Origin: Candidatus Nitrosocosmicus sp.
GTDB lineage: Archaea; Thermoproteota; Nitrososphaeria; Nitrososphaerales; Nitrososphaeraceae
Direction: 5' to 3'
Assembly (NCBI GenBank): GCA_025934495.1
Contig: JAICXY010000010.1
Coordinates: 1 to 59,177 of the forward strand
DNA length: 59,177 nt
The position numbers and the translations under genes are program-made. The notes below the pieces were generated by a model. The model was not told the DNA's origin and ran no database searches. It saw only the letters and a list, made by a program, of their open reading frames with translations. Positions 1-10,265 of this stretch are shown one piece after another. Position 1 is the stretch's first letter; the number at the start of each line of letters is the position of its first letter.

Positions 1-202
1 CCATTTCCAAATGGAAACAAGATGACTTATCTTTATTATTTTTAAAAATGATAATGCTTTAGCAGTGCTTCTGAATGATAAACCTAAAAAGTACAAGTAT
101 AAACCATAACCAATTATTTTTGAGGATATTCTGTTTTTAGTAGACATATAATAATTTATGGTTGTTTTAAAGCTAAAGGTTTTTCCTTAAGTTAACAGAG
201 CC
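1..202 (-). mobile_element. IS6-like element, end fragment (cut by window edge)
   Basis: This is the transposase N-terminal part and outer end of an IS6-like element. It matches the better copy at 29641-30316 closely, including the stretch encoding the conserved GYGLYLYFLG-like N-terminus. It finishes with the terminal repeat (reads CCTTAAGTTAACAGAGCC at 185-202). The rest of the element lies outside the window, so completeness is unknown. Confidence 0.75.
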
Positions 203-600
203 AAACTTTCCATTCTATTTTACATATATTGCATTGTCCTTTAGATAGTGCTATGCTCATAGAGGGGATGGATATGATGTTTTAGTTCCAGAAACCTGCA
301 TATACTTGCAATATATGCCAGTTCCACCATCTTATGATATCGGATTTCTACCAAGGTTTCTAGTTAAACTATAAATAAATTTTTCTGCAAAAAACCTGTT
401 TCCTTTTTTTAGATTTTTCTTTTTCTTGATATCTTTTTTGTTTTATGATTTTGTATCCACTTCCAGCAGATAGAAACCTGATTTATATTAACAAATTTTT
501 AATTGTTTCAAAGCTTTTACAGCGTTTCCAAATTATGAACTTATAAATTACAAATACAATCTATAATCCCGTATACTCTAGAGGTATTTTGCGGTTTCTG
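203..600 (-). pseudogene. Decayed IS6-like transposase fragment
   Basis: This block starts directly at the terminal repeat of the preceding IS6 fragment. It follows the middle and N-terminal part of an IS6-like transposase read on the minus strand: the region around 240-360 matches 29770-29900 and the TTTTGTATCCA stretch near 460 matches 30110-30125. No open frame survives and no terminal repeat of its own is visible. The abrupt start in mid-gene suggests either that the element at 1-202 inserted into it or that a deletion joined the two. From 600 to about 983 nothing recognisable is seen. Confidence 0.55.
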
Positions 601-983
601 GCGTTCATATGCGAAATAGGCTATCTCCGGGCTATATGCTTTTTTCTCAAGTCAAAAGTTATGTAAATATAGTGAGTTTTAGTGCAAAATCTATATAGTT
701 ATTTTAATTCTATTATTTTAAATATTGTAAATATGGATAATCCATTACTATAACTAACTTTGATTATTAAAACAACTCTATTACCTGTTTACAAATTCAA
801 ATATTTCATAATTTACAACTGTCAGCAGAGACGTTGCTGCTAATAGATATCCATTTACACATTTACATTTTATATATTCTATTGTGGTTTTTCTTAATTA
901 TTTTATTTTTAAAAACTTAATTATTATATGCTATAGTATTAAATATTTCATATTTTAATTATCTTTTAGATTAAAATTGATCT

Positions 984-1689
984 GGAATTGAGGCTCTGTT
1001 CACTTAACGATAAATCAAGCTTGAAGATGTTCTATTTCTTTTACGAATACCAGAACTAGGACACCTTCAGAATACATATGTTATGCTTTGTATTTTTATT
1101 TTTCAGGTCTTTCTTTAAGAAAGGTATCAGAAAGATTGCCATCTTGCTTTATTAAACGGAATCACGTATATTTGAAACTGGATTCAAAAATACAATCCTC
1201 ACATGGTATCGTCAAAGAAAAGGAAAGTTTTAGAGTATGTAATAGATGAAAACAGTCATAAAAGTTGGCTCTGAATTAATATGGCTTTGAGGGCTTTCTA
1301 TTGAGATTGAAAGTAAGAAAATCATTGGAATAAGCATATCAAAAGAACGAAAAAATATGTTTGTTGCTATTGAACGATTCATGCCGAACATAATTGATGA
1401 ATATGGAGAACATCCCGTTTCAATCGCAGATGATGGTGGTACATGGTATCCACCACAGCAAGCCTGTCAATTTTTGAAAATAAAACATCACATTCACTCC
1501 CCATATGAAAGTATCATTATTGAAATGACGATGCAATATCAAAGATAGAACACTGAATGTTTTGACGATGACTACTTTCAATGCAGAAAAAAGAAGAAAT
1601 GTAAATTAAAACATGTATTAATTGGTTGAATTTGTTTGTAGATTTTCAGAACAAGGAATTATGTCTTAATTGAACAGAGCCGGAATTGA
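984..1689 (+). mobile_element. IS6-like insertion sequence, decayed, with 8-bp target duplication
   Basis: The element itself is 992-1681. The left end reads GGCTCTGTTCACTTA and the right end is its inverted match (CTTAATTGAACAGAGCC). The flanks 984-991 and 1682-1689 are both GGAATTGA, a perfect 8-bp target duplication as IS6-family elements make. Inside, a plus-strand transposase can be followed through several frameshifts and stops: the YVIDE catalytic segment near 1228, a KERKNMFVAIERF-like segment near 1343, DDGGTWYP near 1430 and a CKLK-containing C-terminus. It inserted immediately downstream of the stop codon of the glycosyltransferase at 1690-2784. Inactive. Confidence 0.85.
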
Positions 1690-2784
1690 TCAGTTAAAGT
1701 TTATTAAATCGTCATAAATCCTATACAATTTTTTTTCCATTATATGCCAGTTGTATTTTTGTAAAAAGGCTTTACGACCATTATTTCCTAATTTATCTCG
1801 TAATTCCTTATCATCGCGTAATCTTATTATTGCATTTTTGATTTGATCAATGCTATCATAGTCCACTACAATGCCACATTTAGCTTCTTCAATAATATCA
1901 GTTGCTATATTGGTAATTGTTGGGGTGCCAAACATCATAGCTATAAAAATTTTATTAGGCATAGCAAAGTTGTTTATGGGGATTCTAAGGTCATATAACA
2001 CAGCGATTGCGTCACCATGACCTTCTAATTTTAGTGCATCATCCGCAGATAAAATGCCATTATAATGCACATTATTGACATTTAAATTATCATCAAGAAA
2101 TGCTTTCTCATTAATTCTTCCTGCAAAAATAAATTCTACACCTGTTAAATCTTTTGTAGCTTCAATTATATTTTTTATTCCACGAGATCTAACAATATTT
2201 CCAGTATAAATTATCTTAAACAGGTTGTCGTTTGACTTTGTATTGATTGTGGTGTCTTCAGGACAATTCATTATTATCGAGTAAATTCTTGGTTTATGTT
2301 TAAATGTCTCCAATAATTTTGTTCCTACTGTAACCAATACATCAGATTTACCGGCATAAAATTCTTCGAGATATTGTATAAATGAATATAGCAGATAAAA
2401 ATTTGGATCGATATAAGACATTGCATATCTATCAAATACATCAAAAATGACTTTCCTTCTGAATATCAATTTATATAGAAAAGCTGGAGGAATTGTATCC
2501 AGATCACAAGCATGTACAATTTTTGGAGAATATGAAACAAGTTGTAAAAAAATCCATATCCAAAAAAAAGGATAATATCCAATTATGGATGGTTTTCCAA
2601 ATGGGGCTTTGATGTTAAGAAGGCGAAGATTATTTTTATACTTGGAACTAGTGGCCTTGGATCGTCCTTCACGATTCCATCCTAACAATAGTACTGAATA
2701 CTTTTTACTTAATGATTCAAATATTTTTTTAACTCTTGTATCTGATATTATAGAATTGGATCTTAATATTGCAACTTTAGTCAA
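1690..2784 (-). CDS. Glycosyltransferase family 4-like protein
   Basis: A 364-residue GT-B fold glycosyltransferase, expected to move a sugar from an activated nucleotide donor onto a lipid-linked or surface glycan at the cytoplasmic face of the membrane. The N-terminal half begins KVAILRSNSIISDTRVKK and carries an IVHACDLDTIP segment typical of the acceptor domain. The C-terminal half has the IYTGNIVRSRGIKNII phosphate-binding start of the donor domain and a late segment (FAMPNKIFIAMMFGTPTI) that occupies the place of the usual acidic EAMA motif. Length is normal. The gene stands alone, with an IS6-like insertion right behind its stop codon. Donor and acceptor cannot be told from sequence. 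Confidence 0.85.
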   Translation of the reverse strand: MTKVAILRSNSIISDTRVKKIFESLSKKYSVLLLGWNREGRSKATSSKYKNNLRLLNIKAPFGKPSIIGYYPFFWIWIFLQLVSYSPKIVHACDLDTIPPAFLYKLIFRRKVIFDVFDRYAMSYIDPNFYLLYSFIQYLEEFYAGKSDVLVTVGTKLLETFKHKPRIYSIIMNCPEDTTINTKSNDNLFKIIYTGNIVRSRGIKNIIEATKDLTGVEFIFAGRINEKAFLDDNLNVNNVHYNGILSADDALKLEGHGDAIAVLYDLRIPINNFAMPNKIFIAMMFGTPTITNIATDIIEEAKCGIVVDYDSIDQIKNAIIRLRDDKELRDKLGNNGRKAFLQKYNWHIMEKKLYRIYDDLINFN

Positions 2785-3427
2785 CTAATATTATTCTCAC
2801 TTTATTATAATATTGTCAAATTTTAAGTGATCCCAGTAGCATGTTAATCCAAAAAAAACCTTCTATAGATATAAATAGAAATTAAATATTGTGATTCTTT
2901 TATTTTGATGTACATATGATAATGCATAGTAATGATAATCAATAAAAATATGATACTCTTAAATATAATATTATTGGAAAAAATGTTAAATAATAACTAA
3001 AAAACCAAATAGTAGAACGAGCATAATGTAGAAATAATATTAACATTGAAAATGAAATTAAATATTTATTTAAACATGGCGGTAAATTTATCATTCAAAA
3101 AATTGCTTTGACAATAAATTAAAAGGACATATTTTTTATAATAACGTTTATTTGCTAATATGATACAACTATTTTTTATTATCTATAAAATTTTAATACT
3201 TATTACTTTAATATTAGGAGTAACAAATAAGGTTTAAAATAAAAGATATGTTATCTTATACAATATCTCTTTTTTATATGGGATTCAAAGAAATAGATTT
3301 ATAACAAATAGATGTTTCATTAACTTCATTCATATATTTTAAAGGATAAGTATTATTATATAGGCAAATTAATTTGATTTAATATTTTAATAATAGATAT
3401 AGTTATCCTATATTAATTTATAATGTA
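2785..3427. other. Intergenic region without recognisable gene
   Basis: A very AT-rich stretch of about 640 bases between the glycosyltransferase start and the epimerase pseudogene. I see no supported coding frame, RNA or element end here. Confidence 0.6.
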
Positions 3428-4520
3428 TTGGATATTTGTGTAATTGTAGGCGCAAGACTTGAAATAATAAAAATGCAACCGTACTTGTCGAAAAAAAAGA
3501 AATCATAAACCCATACTTGTACATCTAGGACAATATATGACTTTATGATGTCCGATGTATTTATAAATGAATTAGAAATTTCTAAACCTGATTATTTCCT
3601 TAAAGTTAAAACATTATCACAAGGCATGCAAGTAGGTGAGATTATTACCTCTTATGATCTAATATTAAAATCTGAAAACCCTGATATTGTATTCGTTCAG
3701 GGGGATACAAATTCTGAATTAGGAGGCTCTATTGCGTCTGCTAAATTGGATATACTCATCGGGCGTGTTGAAGCTGGTTGCAGATCTTTTGACAAGCATA
3801 TGCAAGAGGAGATAAATCGAGTTTTGATATCTGATATCGCCAACTTTAAATTTTGCACCAACAGAAAATTGTTTGGTTAATCTTCAAAGGGAAGGAATAA
3901 AATCAGAGCAAATTTTTTTAACAGGACATCCAATAGTTGATTTTTGAAATACTGTAAGCGGTACTAAAATAACAACTACTGTTTTAGATGACCTTGGCAT
4001 TAAACAAAGAAATTACTATCTTGTAACTATACACAGAAGGGAAAATATTGAAAATAAAGATAAAATAAGTGATATTCTAAAAGCATTATCTTTGATATCT
4101 AAGGAGATACTGATCATTTTTCCTTGTCGTCCTCCTACAGAATTACAAATAAATAAATTTGGACTTACAAATTATATAAAAAAAATAAGAACTATTAAGA
4201 CAGTATGATATTTTGAATCATTAAGCCTGATTCAGAATGCACGAATTGTTTTAACAGATTCTGGAGGGATCCAATAAGAATCGGCAATTTTAGGCACACC
4301 ATGTATAACTATAAGGAGTATAACCGAATGGAGTGAAACAATAGAGAAAGGGCTCAATTTTTTGACTGGACATAAATTAGAAAATATTACTAAAACAATA
4401 GAATTTGTGGAAAGAGATTATTCATTAATAATGAAAAGGTTTAGATTAGTAAAAGGATTATTTGGTAAACCTCGTACATCTACCAAGATAATAGAGACAA
4501 TAGCGAAAGAACTAGAGTAA
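3428..4520 (+). pseudogene. Decayed UDP-N-acetylglucosamine 2-epimerase (WecB family)
   Basis: Throughout its length this region matches the intact epimerase gene at 28241-29341 at the protein level, on the opposite strand. Recognisable blocks, in order, are CVIVGARLEIIKMQP, YDFMMSDVFINELEISKPD, QGDTNSELGGSIASAKLD, VEAGCRSFDKHMQEEINR, REGIKSEQIFLTGHPIVD, VTIHRRENIENKDK, LTDSGGIQ and ITEWSETIEKGLNFLTGH. It is broken by a frameshift near 3490, one near 3860, and in-frame stops near 3946, 4208 and 4277. The intact copy is the likely functional paralogue. This looks like a diverged duplicate that lost function, not a recent copy. Confidence 0.9.
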
Positions 4521-4622
4521 TATTAAAATAAATATAGAAATATCTTAAAAAAAAACTAAATTAAAAGAATAATTACTACAATTTTTTTATTTATATATTT
4601 TTCGGGTTAGATGATTTAAAGA

Positions 4623-6125
4623 TTACCTCAATTTATTTGAAATTTTTATTATTATATTTACCATAGGATCTGCAATCATTTTAGGCAAGATTTTCAAAAT
4701 ATCTTGTATATCTTCTGTATCAATAATACGTAATTTTAGCAATAAAATATATGATATCACGATTGCTATGGATATACCAAAAATATAGTTTAAACCCAAA
4801 TATTTCAAAAAGATTGTTAATAGTATTGGAATGATTGATATTGATATTATTTGTTTCCAGAATAGTTTAAACCCTATTTTATTCGCAATAATTACTGAAA
4901 CAATAAGTCCTATAATGGAGCCCATCAAATAAGTTATTGCTGCACCATTTCCTCCAAAAATTGGAACAAATATAAAATAAAGTAAAACTCGAGGAATACT
5001 TGTAAAAAGTCCTATTATCAAAAGTTGTCGATTATTACCATATGCATACACCAATACACCAATACCTGATGTAATCGCAGTGGGAAGAATAGATAAGAGT
5101 AATATTTCCAAGTTTAAGGATCCATTTGCATAACTACTTCCAAATATTCGCAATATTTCGGCAGAGTAAATAATAATGGCATGAGATAATGGCAGTGTAA
5201 TAACCAATGATATCTTTATCAATCTCCATACTGCTCTTTTTCTACCATCAGTCAATGAACTTATTGTAGGATATGCAATTGTTGACAATACCGACATAAT
5301 TACTGCTATTCCTGAAACAAGTGAAAAAGAGATAAAATAAATACCTGCATAATTCGCTCCACTAGATATCATTACAAGTATAGTTCCTAATTGAGATCCT
5401 ATTGTAGTAATGGTTGGTGGAATCCAAAATCCTAAACTTGAGATAAATATATTTTTGGTAGAATATAATAAACTAATTGTATGATTTTTATTTATTTTAT
5501 CATGATGATTATAAAAAGTATTCTTGACTGTGATAATTAAAATAATTGATGAAATTAGTGGGTATAATAAAAATCCTACTAGAATACCCATTACGCCAGA
5601 ACCGAATAAAACCAAGATAGTGGTTACTGTTAATTTTATTACAACTGAGAAAATTGATGAGGTTGTTATAATTTTTGTATTTAAAGATGGAACTATTATG
5701 GCACGTAATAGGGAATATATGGATGTTAATGCCATTATTATAATAGAAATAATAACTAATCCAAAGTCTATTTTAAAGGAATAGTATATCCAATTCCTGA
5801 GTATTAATATAATAACACTTGATCCTACTATACCTATACTCATTATTATTATGGATGAATTTATAAAACCTTTAATGTCTTCTATTTTTTTATCTGCAAG
5901 ACTTTTTGCTAGAAACCTTTGAATTCCTCCTCCAACGCCTACAGAAGAAACTCCAATGAAAATTGAAATGAAAGAAATTATTGCCGAAGATGTTCCTATT
6001 ACTGAAGGAGAAGTAATTTTCGATAGTATTAACCAGAAAATGTATCCAGAGAACATCGTAGCGATTGCTTCAATATATAGATATGCCACTCCTTTTCCAA
6101 TCGCATTTTTGTTTATCATGTCCAA
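4623..6125 (-). CDS. Polysaccharide flippase, Wzx/MurJ-like (MOP superfamily)
   Basis: A 500-residue, very hydrophobic protein with about 12-14 predicted membrane spans. It fits the oligosaccharide-flippase branch of the MOP exporters, which flip lipid-linked glycan units outward across the membrane. The N-terminus (KNAIGKGVAYLYIEAIATMFSGYIFWLILSKI) and the repeated polar and Gly-containing segments between spans, such as SSVGVGGGIQRFLAKSLAD, are typical of this family. Length is normal. The start ATG at 6123-6125 begins MDMINKN. It lies among glycosyltransferase and epimerase genes, which supports a role in surface glycan export. The substrate is unknown. Confidence 0.85.
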   Translation of the reverse strand: MDMINKNAIGKGVAYLYIEAIATMFSGYIFWLILSKITSPSVIGTSSAIISFISIFIGVSSVGVGGGIQRFLAKSLADKKIEDIKGFINSSIIIMSIGIVGSSVIILILRNWIYYSFKIDFGLVIISIIIMALTSIYSLLRAIIVPSLNTKIITTSSIFSVVIKLTVTTILVLFGSGVMGILVGFLLYPLISSIILIITVKNTFYNHHDKINKNHTISLLYSTKNIFISSLGFWIPPTITTIGSQLGTILVMISSGANYAGIYFISFSLVSGIAVIMSVLSTIAYPTISSLTDGRKRAVWRLIKISLVITLPLSHAIIIYSAEILRIFGSSYANGSLNLEILLLSILPTAITSGIGVLVYAYGNNRQLLIIGLFTSIPRVLLYFIFVPIFGGNGAAITYLMGSIIGLIVSVIIANKIGFKLFWKQIISISIIPILLTIFLKYLGLNYIFGISIAIVISYILLLKLRIIDTEDIQDILKILPKMIADPMVNIIIKISNKLR

Positions 6126-7073
6126 ATAGTCCTCTTATTTAAACTTACTCCAAGTAAATTTCTCGAATAGTACAGAGATATTATTTTCTCCAAAAATTAT
6201 TTTATGATTATTATTTAATGTCATTGGACCTTTAACATACTTTACAATTGTTTTAGTATTTATATACATAATTACGCATTATAAATTCCGAGGAGTCTCT
6301 ATCCTTTTGACATTTTTTATAGGTATAATATAGGTCATTGAAAGTAAATATGATTTTTTTGATTTGCATAGATCTATAATTATAGCATTGTAATTTATAT
6401 TGATATAACCAATATATTCTACCAGTTTAATTACCATTACCTTATGATATTTCCTAATTTTATTCAACAACTTTAGATTTTATGATTATTTTTTTAATTC
6501 TGGATGCATCGAAGATACTATTTCTATCTACTGGTAATGTCTCAATTATAAATATTATCGAAACAAAACTATTGGAAAATTCTGTATCTTTAGGTATATA
6601 TAAGGTAAAATGTACATATAATTTAGAATTAAGTTGGAATTTGTTGAAACTTAAGGTTTTGACTATAATTTTTTTATTTTCATTAACTATCTAATCAAAA
6701 AGATTTCCAGCATAATATACATTTTCAAATGTGATTCCCTTCTAATTGAGCTTTCTATCAAATTGGATATAAATATATTTTTTTTATTATTTGTTATAAT
6801 TCTGATCTAATGCTTTTTGTATTCCTATGAAATACGACACTATAAAATTATTCAACTTTCATTTATGTGATACGCATTGTATGATTTCAAATACTTTTTT
6901 TCTTTTTTTCTTTTTATTTTTTTTGTAAATACATATATCATATGTGCCATTCTTTTAACAATAATTTGTTTGCTTTCTTGCATAATATTTTACTCATTTT
7001 TTGTAACGCTTTGTTGATAAAATTATAAAGTAAACAGTGAAAATTATATTATCATTGTCCTGATTGGAGCATT
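6126..7073. other. Intergenic region without supported gene
   Basis: About 950 AT-rich bases between the flippase start and an IS5-type fossil. Weak minus-strand frames (6279-6470 and the reverse complement around 6480-6700) give short protein-like stretches that might be remains of a lost gene. They are interrupted, lack a recognised domain and are not annotated as genes. Confidence 0.5.
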
Positions 7074-8120
7074 AGATCTCCTATAATTAGAAACAACCTA
7101 ATACTATCCCCATGATTTTGTATCTGTTAATAATGATAATGGTTCGTTATTCATAGTTTAGAAGGCCTGTAACTGTATCCGAAATTCTATTGTACTTTCT
7201 TAACCTATTTCTGAATATATCATTCATTATCCTGCTATACTTCTTCAATCTGTAGATGGTATGTTCCACTACTTTTCTCTTTTTTTAGAATGAATTTTGT
7301 TATATTCTAGTTCTTATTGTGATAACTAACTGTTTCTCTTCTTTTATATGATAGTGCTGATAGTTTTTGTGGGAAATCCTTTTCTATACCAAATGTATCC
7401 TAGATCAACGACATTTACAACCCCTTTGGAGTAAGAGTGATTCTTTTTATAAACGCATAATCATGTCTTTTTCCTTTCTTATTACATGCTTTGTGAATGA
7501 TATAACCACTATTGTCAACCATAATATGGTTCTTTACCATATTCTTTTCTTCTTGTCTGAATAGAAAATCGTTCTTCTATTCTTATCCACCAATCTTGAT
7601 ATCTGTTGTTCAGTGCAAACTATGAAAGATATAAAACCTAAAAAGTATTGTTCAACTTCCTCTTGAGTTTAAAGTCTTTGCAATGTTGTACATCTTCTTC
7701 GGAATTAGTACACATTGCCTTACAGATCGCTTAATCTTTTGGATACCTCAGACGTTGCTCTGATCTAAATCCAATAGAAATCCAGATAATGCGTAAGTTA
7801 TGTATAAACGATAGTAAATAAGTAACACTAGAAATCGATTTTTTACATCTAGTTTGAAAGGTCTTCCTATTGTGCCTTGCTTTTCGTTCTCCATTTTTGC
7901 CACCGTTTCTTTTAGATATCGCTGTATCTCTTTTTTCGTATTTTTTTGCTGTTTCTTTATCATAAATATCCTTAAATTCTTGAACTGTAAGATTGGTAAA
8001 TGACTTGGAGAGCAATGGCTTTTTTTTGAATAGCCTTTCTCTCGTATGATAGCAAAGAGAGAACAGGTTGATGAGGACCTAATGGTTATAAAGCTGTTTG
8101 TAATTAATTATACGAAAGAT
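7074..8120 (-). mobile_element. ISL2-type IS5-family element, decayed
   Basis: The ends resemble the terminal repeat of this family (AGATCTC-TATAATTAG at 7074-7090, inverted counterpart AATTATACGAAAGAT near 8106-8120). Between them runs a broken minus-strand transposase: an N-terminal helix-turn-helix region around 7750-7960 (GRPFKLDVKNRFLVLLIYYR, then FLLDLDQSNV) and a C-terminal stretch around 7140-7250 matching the RLRKYRI..FRNKLRKYNRMSDIVTGLINYRI block of the copy at 24042-26134. Frameshifts and stops throughout make it inactive. Its right end lies about 50 bases upstream of the methyltransferase start and may contribute promoter sequence. Confidence 0.7.
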
Positions 8121-8173
8121 ATGCTATAAAAAAATACATATTGATCGCTATTATTTATCATGGTGATTGAGTC

Positions 8174-10141
8174 ATGAATGCAATTTTCGTATGCCCAAAT
8201 TGTAAAAATATGCTTAATGAAAGAAATGACTCTTATCTTTGTAGAAATTGTAACAATTCCTACGATATAAAGAATGGTTATGTAGATTTTATATCTGATG
8301 TAGACTTCTATGCAGGAGAAGTTTCTCAAATAGATATGAAAGAATTAATAACCGAGATTGATTCGATTGGTTTTGATACTGCTTTAAAAAATTTTTTTAT
8401 TAAATTTCCATTTTTACATTCATATATCACAGATAAAAGAAGATCGGATTGGGTGTTTCATGGTCTTGGAAAAAATAATAAATGTTGCCTTGACCTTGGA
8501 AGTGGTTTAGGAAATATTTCTGAAAGGTTATCTTTTTTGTATGATGAGGTTTATTCTGTTGAAGCTGTAAAAGAAAGAATCGAATTTCAGAAAAGACGAT
8601 ACAAAAATTCCAATAGATCAAATATTTTCTTGTCTCGAAGTAATATAATAAAACTTCCATTTCAAGACAACTCTTTTGATTTAGTTGTCTGCAATGGGGT
8701 TTTAGAATGGGTAGGCATGATGAACATAGATCAACCTCCACGTAAAGCTCAATTATTATTTCTCAAAGAATTAAAAAGAGTCCTAAATGAGAAGGGCCGT
8801 ATCTATATCGGAATTGAAAATAGAATGGGTATGCAATTTATTTTAGGTGCAAAAGATCATAGCGGTATGCCATATACAAGCCTCCTACCGAGACAGTTAG
8901 CAAACATTATAGTAAAAAAATTTGGTAACTCCGGAGGAATTTATGGGGATAGATCTATTAAAAAAAAGGAGGAAAGAGGTTATTTTACCTATACTTATAC
9001 CATATTTGGATATCGATCTCTTTTAAAAACAGCTGGGCTCAAAATCAAATCTTATTGGGTATTTCCGTCCTATAACGAGCCTTATTATATAGGTGATCTT
9101 AATGACAAACAAAGCCTAAAAGGTTTTATTCATTTTATAAAGAATACATATCCTAGATACAATGCAGTAAATATAGGATATAAGATTTCTTTATCTCTAA
9201 TTGATAGAATGCATAAATCTATAATAGGATTAGTTGCCAGTTTATTAACTCCTTCTTTTATATTTTATTGCCATAAAAATGGAACTGAAATGTCATTAGA
9301 CGATTTTGTAATTCATGAAACATCTTTGACAAATTTTACTACTATAAGTGAGGGAACATATGTAAAATATTTATTCTATGATGATAAAAGAGTTCCATTA
9401 AAGGTAGTGTACTTAAAAAGAGATATAAAATATATTCCCAAAGAGATCTTTTTTCACGATAAAACAAATCCCCGTGATTTACCAAATCCTTCTGAAAAAA
9501 TTTGGATTGGAGATTGGCTACCTGGTAAAACAATTGATCCAAATAACTTTGACGAAATAAAATTAGCAGTTAATTGGCTAATTAATTTTCAAAATCAATC
9601 AAATAAGTCAAATATGACAAGAGAATTTATTTTAGATGAAATGGATAATGCAAGGGCTGAATTAAAAAAAGTGCCCGAACTAGATATTACAAAATGCTTA
9701 AAATTAATTGATAACTATGAATCATATTTACTAAATCATAGTATGAATATCTCACCTGAACACGGTGATTTTTGGCATGGAAATATTTTATTTGATAATG
9801 CTAATAATGAAAATAAGATATCTGTAATTGATTGGGAATACTATCGGGAATTAGGGGATCCATTATTTGATTTTATGTTCCTTATAATAAATTCTATACT
9901 TTTTTCTGAAATTTCTAGATATGAAAACATAAAAAATGAATTTGAGAGAGATCGTATTAAAGAAATAAAATCTATGATTGGAAAACACTTTAATTTTGAG
10001 ATCGATTTACAAATATTGATACCTTTTACTTTATTACGATATACAATTAGGAGGAGATTGGAAAAAGGTCCTCTTGACAATGATTGTATGAGGTACTGTG
10101 ATATATTAAATAAAATAGAAATAGAATTAGGAACATTATGA
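8174..10141 (+). CDS. Zinc-ribbon / SAM methyltransferase / APH-like phosphotransferase fusion
   Basis: A 655-residue cytoplasmic protein with three parts. Residues 1-35 form a Trm112-like zinc ribbon (CPNC at about 7-10, CRNC at about 23-26). Residues about 95-250 are a class I SAM methyltransferase with motif I LDLGSGLGNISE and a later LVVCNGVLEW segment. The C-terminal third resembles aminoglycoside/choline kinases: EHGDFWHGNILF near residue 529 is the Brenner-type HxDxxxxN catalytic loop, and IDWEYYRELGDPLFDF near 551 is the metal-binding segment. Most relatives carry only one of these activities. Such fusions fit methyl- and phospho-decoration of surface glycans, an inference helped by the flippase and glycosyltransferase neighbours. 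The ATG at 8174 follows a TATA-like CTATAAAAAAATA about 45 bases upstream. Confidence 0.8.
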   Translation: MNAIFVCPNCKNMLNERNDSYLCRNCNNSYDIKNGYVDFISDVDFYAGEVSQIDMKELITEIDSIGFDTALKNFFIKFPFLHSYITDKRRSDWVFHGLGKNNKCCLDLGSGLGNISERLSFLYDEVYSVEAVKERIEFQKRRYKNSNRSNIFLSRSNIIKLPFQDNSFDLVVCNGVLEWVGMMNIDQPPRKAQLLFLKELKRVLNEKGRIYIGIENRMGMQFILGAKDHSGMPYTSLLPRQLANIIVKKFGNSGGIYGDRSIKKKEERGYFTYTYTIFGYRSLLKTAGLKIKSYWVFPSYNEPYYIGDLNDKQSLKGFIHFIKNTYPRYNAVNIGYKISLSLIDRMHKSIIGLVASLLTPSFIFYCHKNGTEMSLDDFVIHETSLTNFTTISEGTYVKYLFYDDKRVPLKVVYLKRDIKYIPKEIFFHDKTNPRDLPNPSEKIWIGDWLPGKTIDPNNFDEIKLAVNWLINFQNQSNKSNMTREFILDEMDNARAELKKVPELDITKCLKLIDNYESYLLNHSMNISPEHGDFWHGNILFDNANNENKISVIDWEYYRELGDPLFDFMFLIINSILFSEISRYENIKNEFERDRIKEIKSMIGKHFNFEIDLQILIPFTLLRYTIRRRLEKGPLDNDCMRYCDILNKIEIELGTL

Positions 10142-10265
10142 AGATATAAAATAATCGTTAATTTTATTATGGAAGTTATAAAGCTTACTTTAATAATAAA
10201 AAAATATTAGATAATAGTTAAAAACAACCACATATATTATATTTAATAGTTAAATTGAGATACAT

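Noticed and set aside
5524-5784. 86-codon plus-strand frame inside the flippase gene
   Set aside because: Antisense shadow of the flippase coding sequence.
6279-6694. Two opposite-strand short frames between the flippase and the IS5 fossil
   Set aside because: No start signal, no recognised motif and odd composition; at most remains of a lost gene.
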